DNA of 64,000 bases, taken from NCBI RefSeq assembly GCF_963662255.1, contig NW_026912156.1:1-64000 (forward strand). Reading direction: 5' to 3'. Made by a program: the position numbers and the translations under genes. This document shows positions 24,295-37,977 of the stretch, one piece after another. The first letter of the stretch is position 1, and each line of letters starts with the position of its first letter. The notes under the pieces were generated by a model. That model saw nothing but the letters and a program-made list of their open reading frames with translations, did no database searches and was not told where the DNA came from. The stretch is from Cinclus cinclus (taxonomy: Eukaryota; Chordata; Aves; Passeriformes; Cinclidae).

Positions 24295-26491
24295 GACGAG
24301 GATTTCTCCCAGACCAAAGCTGCCCCCTCCTCCAAACCTGGCTGACATCGGAGGCCCAAACGCGCCCTACAAAATGACACCTGCCAAGTGGGCTCTTGAG
24401 TTTGGCTTCTTGGGGAAAAGTGACTCCTTTCAAAACTAACTTGCCTGCGGCCCGTCCTGGGCTTTTGCTACAAAAATTCCATAAGGACGAGGATTCCTCC
24501 CAGACCAAAGCTGCCCCCTCCTCCAAACCTGGCTGCCATCGGAGGCCCAAACGCGCCCTACAAAATGACATCTGCCAAGTGGGCTCTTGAGTTTGGCTTT
24601 CTGAGGAAAAGTACCTCCTTTCGGAGTCAACTTGCCTGCGGCTCATGCAGGGCTTTTGCCTCCAAAAATTCCATAAGGACGAGGATTTCTCCCAGACCAA
24701 AGCTGCCCCCTCCTCCAAACCTGGCTGCCATCGGAGGCCCAAACGCGCCCCACAAAATGACACCTGCATTGAGGGTTCTTGAGTTTGGCTTCCTGGGGAA
24801 AAGTGCCTCCTTTCGGAGTCAACTTGCCTGCGGTCCGTCCTGGGCTTTTGAGTACAAAAATTCCAGAAGGACGAGGATTTCTCCCAGACCAAAGCTGCCC
24901 CCTCCTCCAAACCTGGCTGCCATCGGAGGCCCAAACGTGCCCTACAAAATGACACCTGCCAAGTGGGCTCTTGAGTTTGGCTTCTTGGGTGGAAGTGCCT
25001 CCTTTCAAAGCCAACGTGCCTAACTTGCCTGCGGCCCGTCCTGGGCTTTTGCTACAAAAATTCCATAAGGACGAGGATTTCTCCCAGACCAAAGCTGCCC
25101 CCTCCTCCAAACCTGGCTGCCATCGGAGGCCCAAACGCGCCCTACAAAATGACACCTGCCAAGTGGGCTCTTGAGTTTGGCTTCTTGCGGATAAGTGCCT
25201 CCTTTCAAAGCCAACTTGCCTAACTAGCCTGCGGCCCGTGCTGGGCTTTAGACTACAAAAATTCCATAAGGACGAGGATTTCTCCCAGACCAAAGCTGCC
25301 CCCTCCTCCAAACCTGGCTGCCATCGGAGGCCGAAACGTGCCCTACAAAATGACATCTGCCAAGTGGGCTCTTGAGTTTGTCTTCTTGGGGAAAAGTGCC
25401 TCCTTTCAAAGCCAACTTGCCTGCGGCCCGTCCTGGGCTTTTGCCTACAAAAATTCCATAAGGACGAGGATTTCTCCCAGACCAAAGCTGCCCCCTCCTC
25501 CAAACCTGGCTGCCATCAGAGGCCCAAACGTGCCCTACAAAATGGCACCTGCCAAGTGGGCTCTTGAGTTTGGCTTCTTGGGTGGAAGTGCCTCCTTTCA
25601 AAGCCAACTTGCCTGCGGCCCGTCCTGGGCTTTTGCCTCCAAAAATTCCATAAGGACGAGGATTTCTCCCAGACCAAAGCTGCCCCCTCCTCCAAACCTG
25701 GCTGCCATCGGAGGCCCAAACGCGCCCTACAAAATGACATCTGCCAAGTGGGCTCTTGAGTTTGGCTTCTTGCGGAAAAGTGCCTCCTTTCAAAGCCAAC
25801 TTGCCTAACTAGCCTGCGGCCCGTGCTGGGCTTTAGACTACAAAAATTCCATAAGGATGAGGATTTCTCCCAGACCAAAGCTGCCCCCTCCTCCAAACCT
25901 GGCTGCCATCGGAGGCCCAAACGCGCCCCACAAAATGACATCTGCATTGAGGGTTCTTGAGTTTGGCTTCTTGGGGAAAAGTGCCTCCTTTCGGAGTCAA
26001 CTTGCCTAACTTGCCTGCGGCCCATGCGGGGTTTTTGCCTACAAAAATTCCATAAGGACGAGGATTTCTCCCAGACCAAAGCTGCCCCCTCCTCCAAACC
26101 TGGCTGACATCGGAGGCCCAAACGCGCCCTACAAAATGACACCTGCCAAGTGGGCTCTTGAGTTTGGCTTCTTGGGGAAAAGTGACTCCTTTCAAAACTA
26201 ACTTGCCTGCGGCCCGTCCTGGGCTTTTGCTACAAAAATTCCATAAGGACGAGGATTCCTCCCAGACCAAAGCTGCCCCCTCCTCCAAACCTGGCTGCCA
26301 TCGGAGGCCCAAACGCGCCCTACAAAATGACATCTGCCAAGTGGGCTCTTGAGTTTGGCTTTCTGAGGAAAAGTACCTCCTTTCGGAGTCAACTTGCCTG
26401 CGGCTCATGCAGGGCTTTTGCCTCCAAAAATTCCATAAGGACGAGGATTTCTCCCAGACCAAAGCTGCCCCCTCCTCCAAACCTGGCTGCC
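24295..26491 (+). repeat. 9-monomer tandem extension (offset 1,762)
   Basis: From about 24,652 to 26,491 the sequence repeats 22,890-24,729 at offset 1,762. Shared markers are the gcggataagtgcc, ggccgaaacgtgcc, caaaatggcacc and ggatgagg spellings. The stretch 24,295-24,651 brings in a distinct pair of units, with caaaactaacttgcctgcgg and ctgaggaaaagtacctcc. That pair is itself repeated at about 26,060-26,410. The match ends where 24,730 reads catcgg and 26,492 reads cattgg. Confidence 0.85.
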
Positions 26492-27984
26492 ATTGGAGGC
26501 CCAAACGTGCCCTACAAAATGACACCTGCCAAGTGGGCTCTTGAGTTTGGCTTCTTGGGGAAAATTGCCTCCTTTCGGAGTCAACTTGCCGGCGGCCCAT
26601 GCAGGGCTTTTGCCTACAAAAATTCCATAAGGACGAGGATTCCTCCCAGACCAAAGCTGCCCCCTCCGCCAAACCTGGCTGCCATCGGAGGCCCAAACGC
26701 GCCCTACAAAATGACATCTGCCAAGCGGGCTCTTGAGTTTGGCTTCTTGGGGAAAAGTGCCTCCTTTCGGAGTCAACTTGCCGGCGGCCCATGCAGGGCT
26801 TTTGCCTCCAAAAATTCCATAAGGACGAGGATTTCTCCCAGACCAAAGCTGCCCCCTCCTCCAAACCTGGCTGCCATCGGAGGCCCAAACGCGCCCTACA
26901 AAATGACACCTGCCAAGTGGGCTCTTGAGTTTGGCTTCTTGGGGAAAAGTGCCTCCTTTCGGAGCCAACTTGCCTAACTAGCCTGCGGCCCGTGCTGGGC
27001 TTTTGCCTACAAAAATTCCATAAGGACGAGGATTTCTCCCAGACCAAAGCTGCACCCTCCTCCAAACCTGGCTGCCATCAGAGGCCCAAACGCGCCCTAC
27101 AAAATGACATCTGCCAAGTGGGCTCTTGAGTTTGGCTTCTTGGGGAAAAGTGCCTCCTTTCGGAGCCAACTTGCCTAACTTGCCTGCGGCCCGTCCTGGG
27201 CTTTTGCCTCCAAAAAGTCCATAAGGACGAGGATTTCTCCCAGAACAAAGCTGCCCCCTCCTCCAAACCTGGCTGCCATCGGAGGCCCAAACGCGCCCCA
27301 CAAAATTACACCTGCATTGAGGGTTCTTGAGTTTGGCTTCCTGGGGAAAAGTGCCTCCTTTCGGAGTCAACTTGCCTGCGGCCCATGCAGGGCGTTTGCC
27401 TCCAAAAATTCCATAAGGACGAGGATTTCTCCCAGACCAAAGCTGCCCCCTCCTCCAAACCTGGCTGCCATTGGAGGCCCAAACGTGCTGTACAAAATGA
27501 CACCTGCCAAGTGGGCTCTTGAGTTTGGCTTCTTGGGTGGAAGTGCCTCCTTTCAAAGCCAACTTGCCTGCGGCCCGTCCTGGGCTTTTGCCTACAAAAA
27601 TTCCATAAGGACGAGGATTTCTCCCAGACCAAAGCTGCCCCCTCCTCCAAACCTGGCTGCCATCGGAGGCCCAAACGCGCCCTACAAAATGACATCTGCC
27701 AAGTGGGCTCTTGAGTTTGGCTTCTTGCGGAAAAGTGCCTCCTTTCAAAGCCAACTTGCCTAACTAGCCTGCAGCCCATTCTGGGCTTTTGCCTACAAAA
27801 ATTCCATAAGGACGAGGATTTCTCCCAGACCAAAGCTGCCCCCTCCTCCAAACCTGGCTGCCATCGGAGGCCCAAACGCGCCCTACAAAATGACATCTGC
27901 CAAGTGGGCTCCTGAGTTTGGCTTCTTGGGGGAAAGTGCCTCCTTTCAAAGCCAACTTGCCTGCAGCCCGTGCTGGGCTTTAGA
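26492..27984 (+). repeat. Mosaic block shared with 36,485-37,977 (offset 9,993)
   Basis: This belongs to a roughly 2.4-kb segment (about 25,640-28,070) that recurs at 35,633-38,063. Diagnostic shared spellings are caaaaagtccataagg (27,214 / 37,207), aaaattacacctgc (27,303 / 37,296), gggcgtttgcctcc (27,392 / 37,385) and the cctgcagcccattctggg unit (27,768 / 37,761). The copies have diverged in places: 27,485 reads gtgctgtac where 37,478 reads gtgccgtac, and the following unit differs. Confidence 0.8.
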
Positions 27985-29756
27985 CTACAAAAATTCCATA
28001 AGGACGAGGATTTCTCCCAGACCAAAGCTGCCCCCTCCTCCAAACCTGGCTGCCATCGGAGGCCCAAACGCGCCCTACAAAATGACATCTGCATTGTGGG
28101 TTCTTGAGTTTGGCTTCTTGGGCGAAAGTGCCTCCTTTCAAAGCAACTTGCCTAACTTGCCTGCGGCCCATGCGGGGTTTTTGCCTACAAAAATTCCATA
28201 AGGACGAGGATTTCTCCCAGACCAAAGCTGCCCCCTCCTCCAAACCTGGCTGCCATCGGAGGCCGAAACGTGCCCTACAAAATGACATCTGCCAAGTGGG
28301 CTCTTGAGTTTGACTTCTTGGGAGGAAGTACCTCCTTTCAAAGCCAACTTGCCTGCGGCCCGTCCTGGGCTTTTGCCTACAAAAATTCCATAAGGACGAG
28401 GATTTCTCCCAGACCAAAGCTGCCCCCTCCTCCAAACCTGGCTGCCATCGGAGGCCCAAACGCGCCCCACAAAATGACATCTGCATTTGAGGGTTCTTGA
28501 GTTTGGCTTCTTGGGGAAAAGTGCCTCCTTTCGGAGTCAACTTGCCTAACTTGCCTGCGGCCCATGTGGGGTTTTTGCCTACAAAAATTCCATAAGGACG
28601 AGGATTTCTCCCAGACCAAAGCTGCCCCCTCCTCCAAACCTGGCTGCCATCGGAGGCCCAAACGCGCCCTACAAAATGACATCTGCCAAGTGGGCTCTTG
28701 AGTTTGGCTTTCTGGGGAAAAGTGCCTCCTTTCGGAGTCAACTTGCCTGCGGCTCATGCAGGGGTTTTGCCTACAAAAATTCCATAAGGACGAGGATTTC
28801 TCCCAGACCAAAGCTGCCCCCTCCTCCAAACCTGGCTGCCATCGGAGGCCCAAACGCGCCCTACAAAATGACACCTGCCAAGTGGGCTCTTGAGTTTGGC
28901 TTCTTGGGGAAAAGTGCCTCCTTTCGGAGTCAACTTGCCGGCGGCCCATGCAGGGCTTTTGCCTACAAAAATTCCATAAGGACGAGGATTTCTCCCAGAA
29001 CAAAGCTCCCCCCTCCTCCAAACCTGGCTGCCATCGGAGGCCCAAACGCGCCCTACAAAATGACATCTGCATTGTGGGTTCTTGAGTTTGGCTTCTTGGG
29101 GAAAAGTGACTCCTTTCGGAGCCAACTTGCCTAACTTGCCTGCGGCCCGTCCTGGGCTTTTGAGTACAAAAATTCCAGAAGGACGAGGATTTCTCCCAGA
29201 CCAAAGCTGCCCCCTCCTCCAAACCTGGCTGCCATCGGAGGCCCAAACGCGCCCTACAAAATGACACCTGCCAAGTGGGCTCTTGAGTTTGGCTTCTTGG
29301 GGAAAAGTGCCTCCTTTCAAAGCCAACTTGCCTAACTTGCCTGCGGCCCGTCCTGGGCTTTTGCCTACAAAAATTCCAGAAGGACAAGGATTTCTCCCAG
29401 ACCAAATCTGCTCCCTCCTCCAAACCTGGCTGCCATCGGAGGCCCAAACGCGCCCTACAAAATGACATCTGCCAAGTGGGCTCCTGAGTTTGGCTTCTTG
29501 GGGGAAAGTGCCTCCTTTCAAAGCCAACTTGCCTGCAGCCCGTGCTGGGCTTTAGACTACAAAAATTCCATAAGGACGAGGATTTCTCCCAGACCAAAGC
29601 TGCCCCCTCCTCCAAACCTGGCTGCCATCGGAGGCCCAAACGCGCCCCACAAAATGACATCTGCATTGAGGGTTCTTGAGTTTGGCTTCTTGGGGAAAAG
29701 TGCCTCCTTTCGGAGCCAACTTGCCTAACTTGCCTGTGGCCCATCCTGGGCTTTTG
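27985..29756 (+). repeat. 9-monomer tandem repeat, copy 1 (1,772 bp)
   Basis: This segment is repeated directly at 29,757 onward with offset 1,772; the match is good for about 1.47 kb (to about 29,460 / 31,232). It contains the gggcgaaagtgcc + aaagcaacttgcc unit (28,121), the unit with gagtttgacttctt, the unit with an extra T (ctgcatttgagg, 28,481) and the ggacaaggat marker with accaaatctgctccc (29,383-29,413). Confidence 0.83.
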
Positions 29757-31979
29757 CTACAAAAATTCCATAAGGACGAGGATTTCTCCCAGACCAAAGC
29801 TGCCCCCTCCTCCAAACCTGGCTGCCATCGGAGGCCCAAACGCGCCCTACAAAATGACATCTGCATTGTGGGTTCTTGAGTTTGGCTTCTTGGGCGAAAG
29901 TGCCTCCTTTCAAAGCAACTTGCCTAACTTGCCTGCGGCCCATGCGGGGTTTTTGCCTACAAAAATTCCATAAGGACGAGGATTTCTCCCAGACCAAAGC
30001 TGCCCCCTCCTCCAAACCTGGCTGCCATCGGAGGCCGAAACGTGCCCTACAAAATGACATCTGCCAAGTGGGCTCTTGAGTTTGACTTCTTGGGAGGAAG
30101 TACTTCCTTTCAAAGCCAACTTGCCTGCGGCCCGTCCTGGGCTTTTGCCTACAAAAATTCCATAAGGACGAGGATTTCTCCCAGACCAAAGCTGCCCCCT
30201 CCTCCAAACCTGGCTGCCATCGGAGGCCCAAACGCGCCCCACAAAATGACTTCTGCATTTGAGGGTTCTTGAGTTTGGCTTCTTGGGGAAAAGTGCCTCC
30301 TTTCGGAGTCAACTTGCCTAACTTGCCTGCGGCCCATGTGGGGTTTTTGCCTACAAAAATTCCATAAGGACGAGGATTTCTCCCAGACCAAAGCTGCCCC
30401 CTCCTCCAAACCTGGCTGCCATCGGAGGCCCAAACGCGCCCTACAAAATGACATCTGCCAAGTGGGCTCTTGAGTTTGGCTTTCTGGGGAAAAGTGCCTC
30501 CTTTCGGAGTCAACTTGCCTGCGGCTCATGCAGGGGTTTTGCCTACAAAAATTCCATAAGGACGAGGATTTCTCCCAGACCAAAGCTGCCCCCTCCTCCA
30601 AACCTGGCTGCCATCGGAGGCCCAAACGCGCCCTACAAAATGACACCTGCCAAGTGGGCTCTTGAGTTTGGCTTCTTGGGGAAAAGTGCCTCCTTTCGGA
30701 GTCAACTTGCCGGCGGCCCATGCAGGGCTTTTGCCTACAAAAATTCCATAAGGACGAGGATTTCTCCCAGAACAAAGCTGCCCCCTCCTCCAAACCTGGC
30801 TGCCATCGGAGGCCCAAACGCGCCCTACAAAATGACATCTGCATTGTGGGTTCTTGAGTTTGGCTTCTTGGGGAAAAGTGACTCCTTTCGGAGCCAACTT
30901 GCCTAACTTGCCTGCGGCCCGTCCTGGGCTTTTGAGTACAAAAATTCCAGAAGGACGAGGATTTCTCCCAGACCAAAGCTGCCCCCTCCTCCAAACCTGG
31001 CTGCCATCGGAGGCCCAAACGCGCCCTACAAAATGACACCTGCCAAGTGGGCTCTTGAGTTTGGCTTCTTGGGGAAAAGTGCCTCCTTTCAAAGCCAACT
31101 TGCCTAACTTGCCTGCGGCCCGTCCTGGGCTTTTGCCTACAAAAATTCCAGAAGGACAAGGATTTCTCCCAGACCAAATCTGCTCCCTCCTCCAAACCTG
31201 GCTGCCATCGGAGGCCCAAATGCGCCCTACAAAATGACATCTGCCAAGTGGGCTCTTGAGTTTGGCTTCTTGGGGAAAAGTGACTCCTTTCAAAACCAAC
31301 TTGCCTGCGTCCCGTCCCGGACGTTTGCTACAAAAATTCCATAAGGACGAGGATTTCTCCCAGACCAAAGCTGCCCCCTCCGCCAAACCTGGCTGCCATC
31401 GGAGGCCCAAACGCGCCCTACAAAATGACATCTGCCAAGCGGGCTCTTGAGTTTGGCTTCTTGGGGAAAAGTGCCTCCTTTCGGAGTCAACTTGCCGGCG
31501 GCCCATGCAGGGCTTTTGCCTCCAAAAATTCCATAAGGACGAGGATTTCTCCCAGACCAAAGCTGCCCCCTCCTCCAAACCTGGCTGCCATCGGAGGCCC
31601 AAACGCGCCCTACAAAATGACACCTGCCAAGTGGGCTCTTGAGTTTGGCTTCTTGGGGAAAAGTGCCTCCTTTCGGAGCCAACTTGCCTAACTAGCCTGC
31701 GGCCTGTGCTGGGCTTTTGCCTACAAAAATTCCATAAGGACGAGGATTTCTCCCAGACCAAAGCTGCCCCCTCCTCCAAACCTGGCTGCCATCAGAGGCC
31801 CAAACGCGCCCTACAAAATGACATCTGCCAAGTGGGCTCTTGAGTTTGGCTTCTTGGGGAAAAGTGCCTCCTTTCGGAGCCAAATTGCCTAACTTGCCTG
31901 CGACCCGTCCTGGGCTTTTGCCTCCAAAAATTCCATAAGGACGAGGATTTCTCCCAGACCAAAGCTGCCCCCTCCTCCA
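29757..31979 (+). repeat. 9-monomer tandem repeat, copy 2, and continuation shared with 38,178-40,400
   Basis: The first 1.47 kb copies 27,985-29,460. The larger segment 29,463-31,980 recurs at 37,884-40,401 (offset 8,421). That includes the gggcgaaagtgcc unit, the extra-T unit (cattt at 30,256 / 38,677) and the ggacaaggat marker (31,155 / 39,576). Small differences exist: accaaatctgctccc at 31,173 is accaaagctgctccc at 39,594, and cccaaatgcgcc occurs near 31,215 only. Confidence 0.82.
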
Positions 31980-34900
31980 AACCTGGCTGCCATCGGAGGC
32001 CCAAACGCGCCCTACAAAATGACACCTGCCAAGTGGGCTCTTGAGTTTGGCTTCTTGGGGAAAATTGCCTTCTATCGGAGTCAATTTGCCAGCGGCCCAT
32101 GCAGGGCTTTTGCCTCCAAAAATTCCATAAGGACGAGGATTTCTCCCAGACCAAAGCTGCCCCCTCCTCCAAACCTGGCTGCCATTGGAGGCCCAAACGT
32201 GCCCTACAAAATGACACCTGCCAAGTGGGCTCTTGAGTTTGGCTTCTTGGGGAAAAGTGCCTCCTTTCGGAGCCAACTTGCCTAACTAGCCTGCGGCCCG
32301 TCCCGGGCTTTTGCCTACAAAAATTCCATAAGGACGAGGATTTCTCCCAGACCAAAGCTGCCCCCTCCTCCAAACCTGGCTGCCATCAGAGGCCCAAACG
32401 CGCCCTACAAAATGACATCTGCCAAGTGGGCTCTTGAGTTTGGCTTCTTGGGGAAAAGTGCCTCCTTTCGGAGCCAAATTGCCTAACTTGCCTGCGGCCC
32501 GTCCTGGGCTTTTGCCTCCAAAAATTCCAGAAGGACGAGGATTTCTCCCAGACCAAAGCTGCCCCCTCCTCCAAACCTGGCTGCCATCGGAGGCCCAAAC
32601 GCGCCCCACAAAATGACACCTGCATTGAGGGTTCTTGAGTTTGCTTTCCTGGGGAAAAGTGCCTCCTTTCGGAGTCAACTTGCCTGCGGCCCATGCAGGG
32701 CTTTTGCCTACAAAAATTCCAGAAGGACGAGGATTTCTCCCAGACCAAAGCTGCCCCCTCCTCCAAACCTGGCTGCCATCGGAGGCCCAAACGTGCCCTA
32801 CAAAATGACACCTGCCAAGTGGGCTCTTGAGTTTGGCTTCTTGGGTGGAAGTGCCTCCTTTCAAAGCCAACTTGCCTAACTTGCCTGCGGCCCATGCGGG
32901 GTTTTTGCCTACAAAAATTCCAGAAGGACGAGGATTTCTCCCAGACCAAAGCTGCCCCCTCCTCCAAACCTGGCTGACATCGGAGGCCCAAACGCGCCCT
33001 ACAAAATGACACCTGCCAAGTCGGCTCTTGAGTTTAGCTTCTTGGGGAAAAGTGACTCCTTTCAAAACCAACTTGCCTGCGTCCCGTCCTGGGCTTTTGC
33101 TACAAAAATTCCATAAGGACGAGGATTCCTCCCAGACCAAAGCTGCCCCCTCCTCCAAACCTGGCTGCCATCGGAGGCCCAAACGCGCCCTACAAAATGA
33201 CATCTGCCAAGTGGGTTCTTGAGTTTGGCTTTCTGGGGAAAAGTACCTCCTTTCGGAGTCAACTTGCCTGCGGCTCATGCAGGGCTTTTGCCTACAAAAA
33301 TTCCATAAGGACGAGGATTTCTCCCAGACCAAAGCTGCCCCCTCCTCCAAACCTGGCTGCCATCGGAGGCCCAAACGCGCCCTACAAAATGACACCTGCC
33401 AAGTGGGCTCTTGAGTTTGGCTTCTTGGGGAAAATTGCCTCCTTTCGGAGTCAACTTGCCGGCGGCCCATGCAGGGCTTTTGCCTACAAAAATTCCATAA
33501 GGACGAGGATTTCTCCCAGAACAAAGCTGCCCCCTCCTCCAAACCTGGCTGCCATCGGAGGCCCAAACGCGCCCTACAAAATGACACCTGCCAAGTGGGC
33601 TCTTGAGTTTGGCTTCTTGGGGAAAAGTGCCTCCTTTCAAAGCCAACTTGCCTAACTTGCCTGCGGCCCGTCCTGGGCTTTTGCCTACAAAAATTCCAGA
33701 AGGACAAGGATTTCTCCCAGACCAAAGCTGCTCCCTCCTCCAAACCTGGCTGCCATCGGAGGCCCAAACGCGCCCTACAAAATGACATCTGCATTGTGGG
33801 CTCTTGAGTTTGGCTTCTTGGGGAAAAGTGACTCCTTTCAAAACCAACTTGCCTGCGTCCCGTCCCGGACGTTTGCTACAAAAATTCCATAAGGACGAGG
33901 ATTTCTCCCAGACCAAAGCTGCCCCCTCCGCCAAACCTGGCTGCCATCGGAGGCCCAAACGCGCCCTACAAAATGACATCTGCCAAGCGGGCTCTTGAGT
34001 TTGGCTTCTTGGGGAAAAGTGCCTCCTTTCGGAGTCAACTTGCCGGCGGCCCATGCAGGGCTTTTGCCTCCAAAAATTCCATAAGGACGAGGATTTCTCC
34101 CAGACCAAAGCTGCCCCCTCCTCCAAACCTGGCTGCCATCGGAGGCCCAAACACGCCCTACAAAATGACACCTGCCAAGTGGGCTCTTGAGTTTGGCTTC
34201 TTGGGGAAAAGTGCCTCCTTTCGGAGCCAACTTGCCTAACTAGCCTGCGGCCTGTGCTGGGCTTTAGACTACAAAAATTCCATAAGGACGAGGATTTCTC
34301 CCAGACCAAAGCTGCCCCCTCCTCCAAACCTGGCTGCCATCAGAGGCCCAAACGCGCCCTACAAAATGACATCTGCCAAGTGGGCTCTTGAGTTTGGCTT
34401 CTTGGGGAAAAGTGCCTCCATTCGGAGCCAAATTGCCTAACTTGCCTGCGGCCGGTCCTGGGCTTTTGCCTCCAAAAATTCCAGAAGGACGAGGATTTCT
34501 CCCAGACCAAAGCTGCCCCCTCCTCCAAACCTGGCTGCCATCGGAGGCCCAAACGCGCCCCACAAAATGACACCTGCATTGAGGGTTCTTGAGTTTGGTT
34601 TCCTGGGGAAAAGTGCCTCCTTTCGGAGTCAACTTGCCTGCGGCCCGTCCTGGGCTTTTGAGTACAAAAATTCCAGAAGGACGAGGATTTCTCCCAGACC
34701 AAAGCTGCCCCCTCCTCCAAACCTGGCTGCCATCGGAGGCCCAAACGTGCCCTACAAAATGACACCTGCCAAGTGGGCTCTTGAGTTTGGCTTCTTGGGT
34801 GGAAGTGCCTCCTTTCAAAGCCAACTTGCCTGCGGCCCGTCCTGGGCTTTTGCTACAAAAATTCCATAAGGACGAGGATTTCTCCCAGACCAAAGCTGCC

Positions 34901-35350
34901 CCCTCCTCCAAACCTGGCTGCCATCGGAGGCCCAAACGCGCCCTACAAAATGACATTTGCCAAGTGGGCTCTTGAGTTTGGCTTCTTGCGGATAAGTGCC
35001 TCCTTTCAAAGCCAACTTGCCTAACTAGCCTGCGGCCCGTGCTGGGCTTTAGACTACAAAAATTCCATAAGGACGAGGATTTCTCCCAGACCAAAGCTGC
35101 CCCCTCCTCCAAACCTGGCTGCCATCGGAGGCCGAAACGTGCCCTACAAAATGACATCTGCCAAGTGGGCTCTTGAGTTTGTCTTCTTGGGGAAAAGTGC
35201 CTCCTTTCAAAGCCAACTTGCCTGCGGCCCGTCCTGGGCTTTTGCCTACAAAAATTCCATAAGGACGAGGATTTCTCCCAGACCAAAGCTGCCCCCTCCT
35301 CCAAACCCGGCTGCCATCGGAGGCCCAAACGCGCCCCACAAAATGACACC
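31980..35350 (+). repeat. Diverged relative of the 20-monomer higher-order repeat
   Basis: This segment follows 16,690-19,870 at offset 15,289 up to about 17,480 / 32,770 and then at offset 15,490. The extra 201 bases are one inserted monomer at about 32,800-33,000, with cttgggtggaag and gcccatgcggggttttt. After about 34,820 the offset falls to 15,481 because a 9-base duplication is absent. Shared rare spellings include gagtttagcttctt (33,030), tcctatcgg/ttctatcgg (32,070) and acacgccc (34,150). Differences are scattered, so this is an older copy of the same block than the 16,459/20,377 pair. Confidence 0.8.
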
Positions 35351-37977
35351 TGCATTGAGGGTTCTTGAGTTTGGCTTCCTGGGGAAAAGTGCCTCCTTTC
35401 GGAGTCAACTTGCCTGCGGCCCATGCAGGGCTTTTGCCTACAAAAATTCCAGAAGGACGAGGATTTCTCCCAGACCAAAGCTGCCCCCTCCTCCAAACCT
35501 GGCTGCCATCGGAGGCCCAAACGTGCCCTACAAAATGGCACCTGCCAAGTGGGCTCTTGAGTTTGGCTTCTTGGGGAAAAGTGCCTCCTTTCGGAGTCAA
35601 CTTGCCGGCGGCCCATGCAGGGCTTTTGCCTACAAAAATTCCATAAGGACGAGGATTTCTCCCAGACCAAAGCTGCCCCCTCCTCCAAACCTGGCTGCCA
35701 TCGGAGGCCCAAACGCGCCCTACAAAATGACATCTGCCAAGTGGGCTCTTGAGTTTGGCTTCTTGCGGAAAAGTGCCTCCTTTCAAAGCCAACTTGCCTA
35801 ACTAGCCTGCGGCCCGTGCTGGGCTTTAGACTACAAAAATTCCATAAGGACGAGGATTTCTCCCAGACCAAAGCTGCCCCCTCCTCCAAACCTGGCTGCC
35901 ATCGGAGGCCCAAACGCGCCCCACAAAATGACATCTGCATTGAGGGTTCTTGAGTTTGGCTTCTTGGGGAAAAGTGCCTCCTTTCGGAGTCAACTTGCCT
36001 AACTTGCCTGCGGCCCATGCGGGGTTTTTGCCTACAAAAATTCCATAAGGACGAGGATTTCTCCCAGACCAAAGCTGCCCCCTCCTCCAAACCTGGCTGC
36101 CATCGGAGGCCCAAACGCGCCCTAGAAAATGACACCTGCCAAGTGGGCTCTTGAGTTTGGCTTCTTGGGGAAAAGTGCCTCCTTTCAAAACTAACTTGCC
36201 TGCGTCCCGTCCCGGGCTTTTGCTACAAAAATTCCATAAGGACGAGGATTCCTCCCAGACCAAAGCTGCCCCCTCCTCCAAACCTGGCTGCCATCGGAGG
36301 CCCAAACGTGCCCTACAAAATGACATCTGCCAAGTGGGCTCTTGAGTTTGGCTTTCTGAGGAAAAGTACCTCCTTTCGGAGTCAACTTGCCTGCGGCTCA
36401 TGCAGGGCTTTTGCCTCCAAAAATTCCATAAGGACGAGGATTTCTCCCAGACCAAAGCTGCCCCCTCCTCCAAACCTGGCTGCCATTGGAGGCCCAAACG
36501 TGCCCTACAAAATGACACCTGCCAAGTGGGCTCTTGAGTTTGGCTTCTTGGGGAAAATTGCCTCCTTTCGGAGTCAACTTGCCGGCGGCCCATGCAGGGC
36601 TTTTGCCTACAAAAATTCCATAAGGACGAGGATTCCTCCCAGACCAAAGCTGCCCCCTCCGCCAAACCTGGCTGCCATCGGAGGCCCAAACGCGCCCTAC
36701 AAAATGACATCTGCCAAGCGGGCTCTTGAGTTTGGCTTCTTGGGGAAAAGTGCCTCCTTTCGGAGTCAACTTGCCGGCGGCCCATGCAGGGCTTTTGCCT
36801 CCAAAAATTCCATAAGGACGAGGATTTCTCCCAGACCAAAGCTGCCCCCTCCTCCAAACCTGGCTGCCATCGGAGGCCCAAACGCGCCCTACAAAATGAC
36901 ACCTGCCAAGTGGGCTCTTGAGTTTGGCTTCTTGGGGAAAAGTGCCTCCTTTCGGAGCCAACTTGCCTAACTAGCCTGCGGCCCGTGCTGGGCTTTTGCC
37001 TACAAAAATTCCATAAGGACGAGGATTTCTCCCAGACCAAAGCTGCACCCTCCTCCAAACCTGGCTGCCATCAGAGGCCCAAACGCGCCCTACAAAATGA
37101 CATCTGCCAAGTGGGCTCTTGAGTTTGGCTTCTTGGGGAAAAGTGCCTCCTTTCGGAGCCAACTTGCCTAACTTGCCTGCGGCCCGTCCTGGGCTTTTGC
37201 CTCCAAAAAGTCCATAAGGACGAGGATTTCTCCCAGAACAAAGCTGCCCCCTCCTCCAAACCTGGCTGCCATCGGAGGCCCAAACGCGCCCCACAAAATT
37301 ACACCTGCATTGAGGGTTCTTGAGTTTGGCTTCCTGGGGAAAAGTGCCTCTTTTCGGAGTCAACTTGCCTGCGGCCCATGCAGGGCGTTTGCCTCCAAAA
37401 ATTCCATAAGGACGAGGATTTCTCCCAGACCAAAGCTGCCCCCTCCTCCAAACCTGGCTGCCATTGGAGGCCCAAACGTGCCGTACAAAATGACATCTGC
37501 CAAGTGGGCTCCTGAGTTTGGCTTCTTGGGGGAAAGTGCCTCCTTTCAAAGCCAACTTGCCTGCGGCCCGTCCTGGGCTTTTGCCTACAAAAATTCCATA
37601 AGGACGAGGATTTCTCCCAGACCAAAGCTGCCCCCTCCTCCAAACCTGGCTGCCATCGGAGGCCCAAACGCGCCCTACAAAATGACATCTGCCAAGTGGG
37701 CTCTTGAGTTTGGCTTCTTGCGGAAAAGTGCCTCCTTTCAAAGCCAACTTGCCTAACTAGCCTGCAGCCCATTCTGGGCTTTTGCCTACAAAAATTCCAT
37801 AAGGACGAGGATTTCTCCCAGACCAAAGCTGCCCCCTCCTCCAAACCTGGCTGCCATCGGAGGCCCAAACGCGCCCTACAAAATGACATCTGCCAAGTGG
37901 GCTCCTGAGTTTGGCTTCTTGGGGGAAAGTGCCTCCTTTCAAAGCCAACTTGCCTGCAGCCCGTGCTGGGCTTTAGA
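35351..37977 (+). repeat. Mosaic block, partner of 25,640-27,984
   Basis: From about 35,633 this repeats 25,640 onward at offset 9,993. The section 35,351-35,632 is a local pair of units in which caaaatggcacc follows the 'ccagaagg' unit. Between the partners I see substitutions such as ccctagaaaatg near 36,120 against ccctacaaaatg at 26,127, and cctcttttcgg near 37,348 against cctcctttcgg. Confidence 0.78.
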
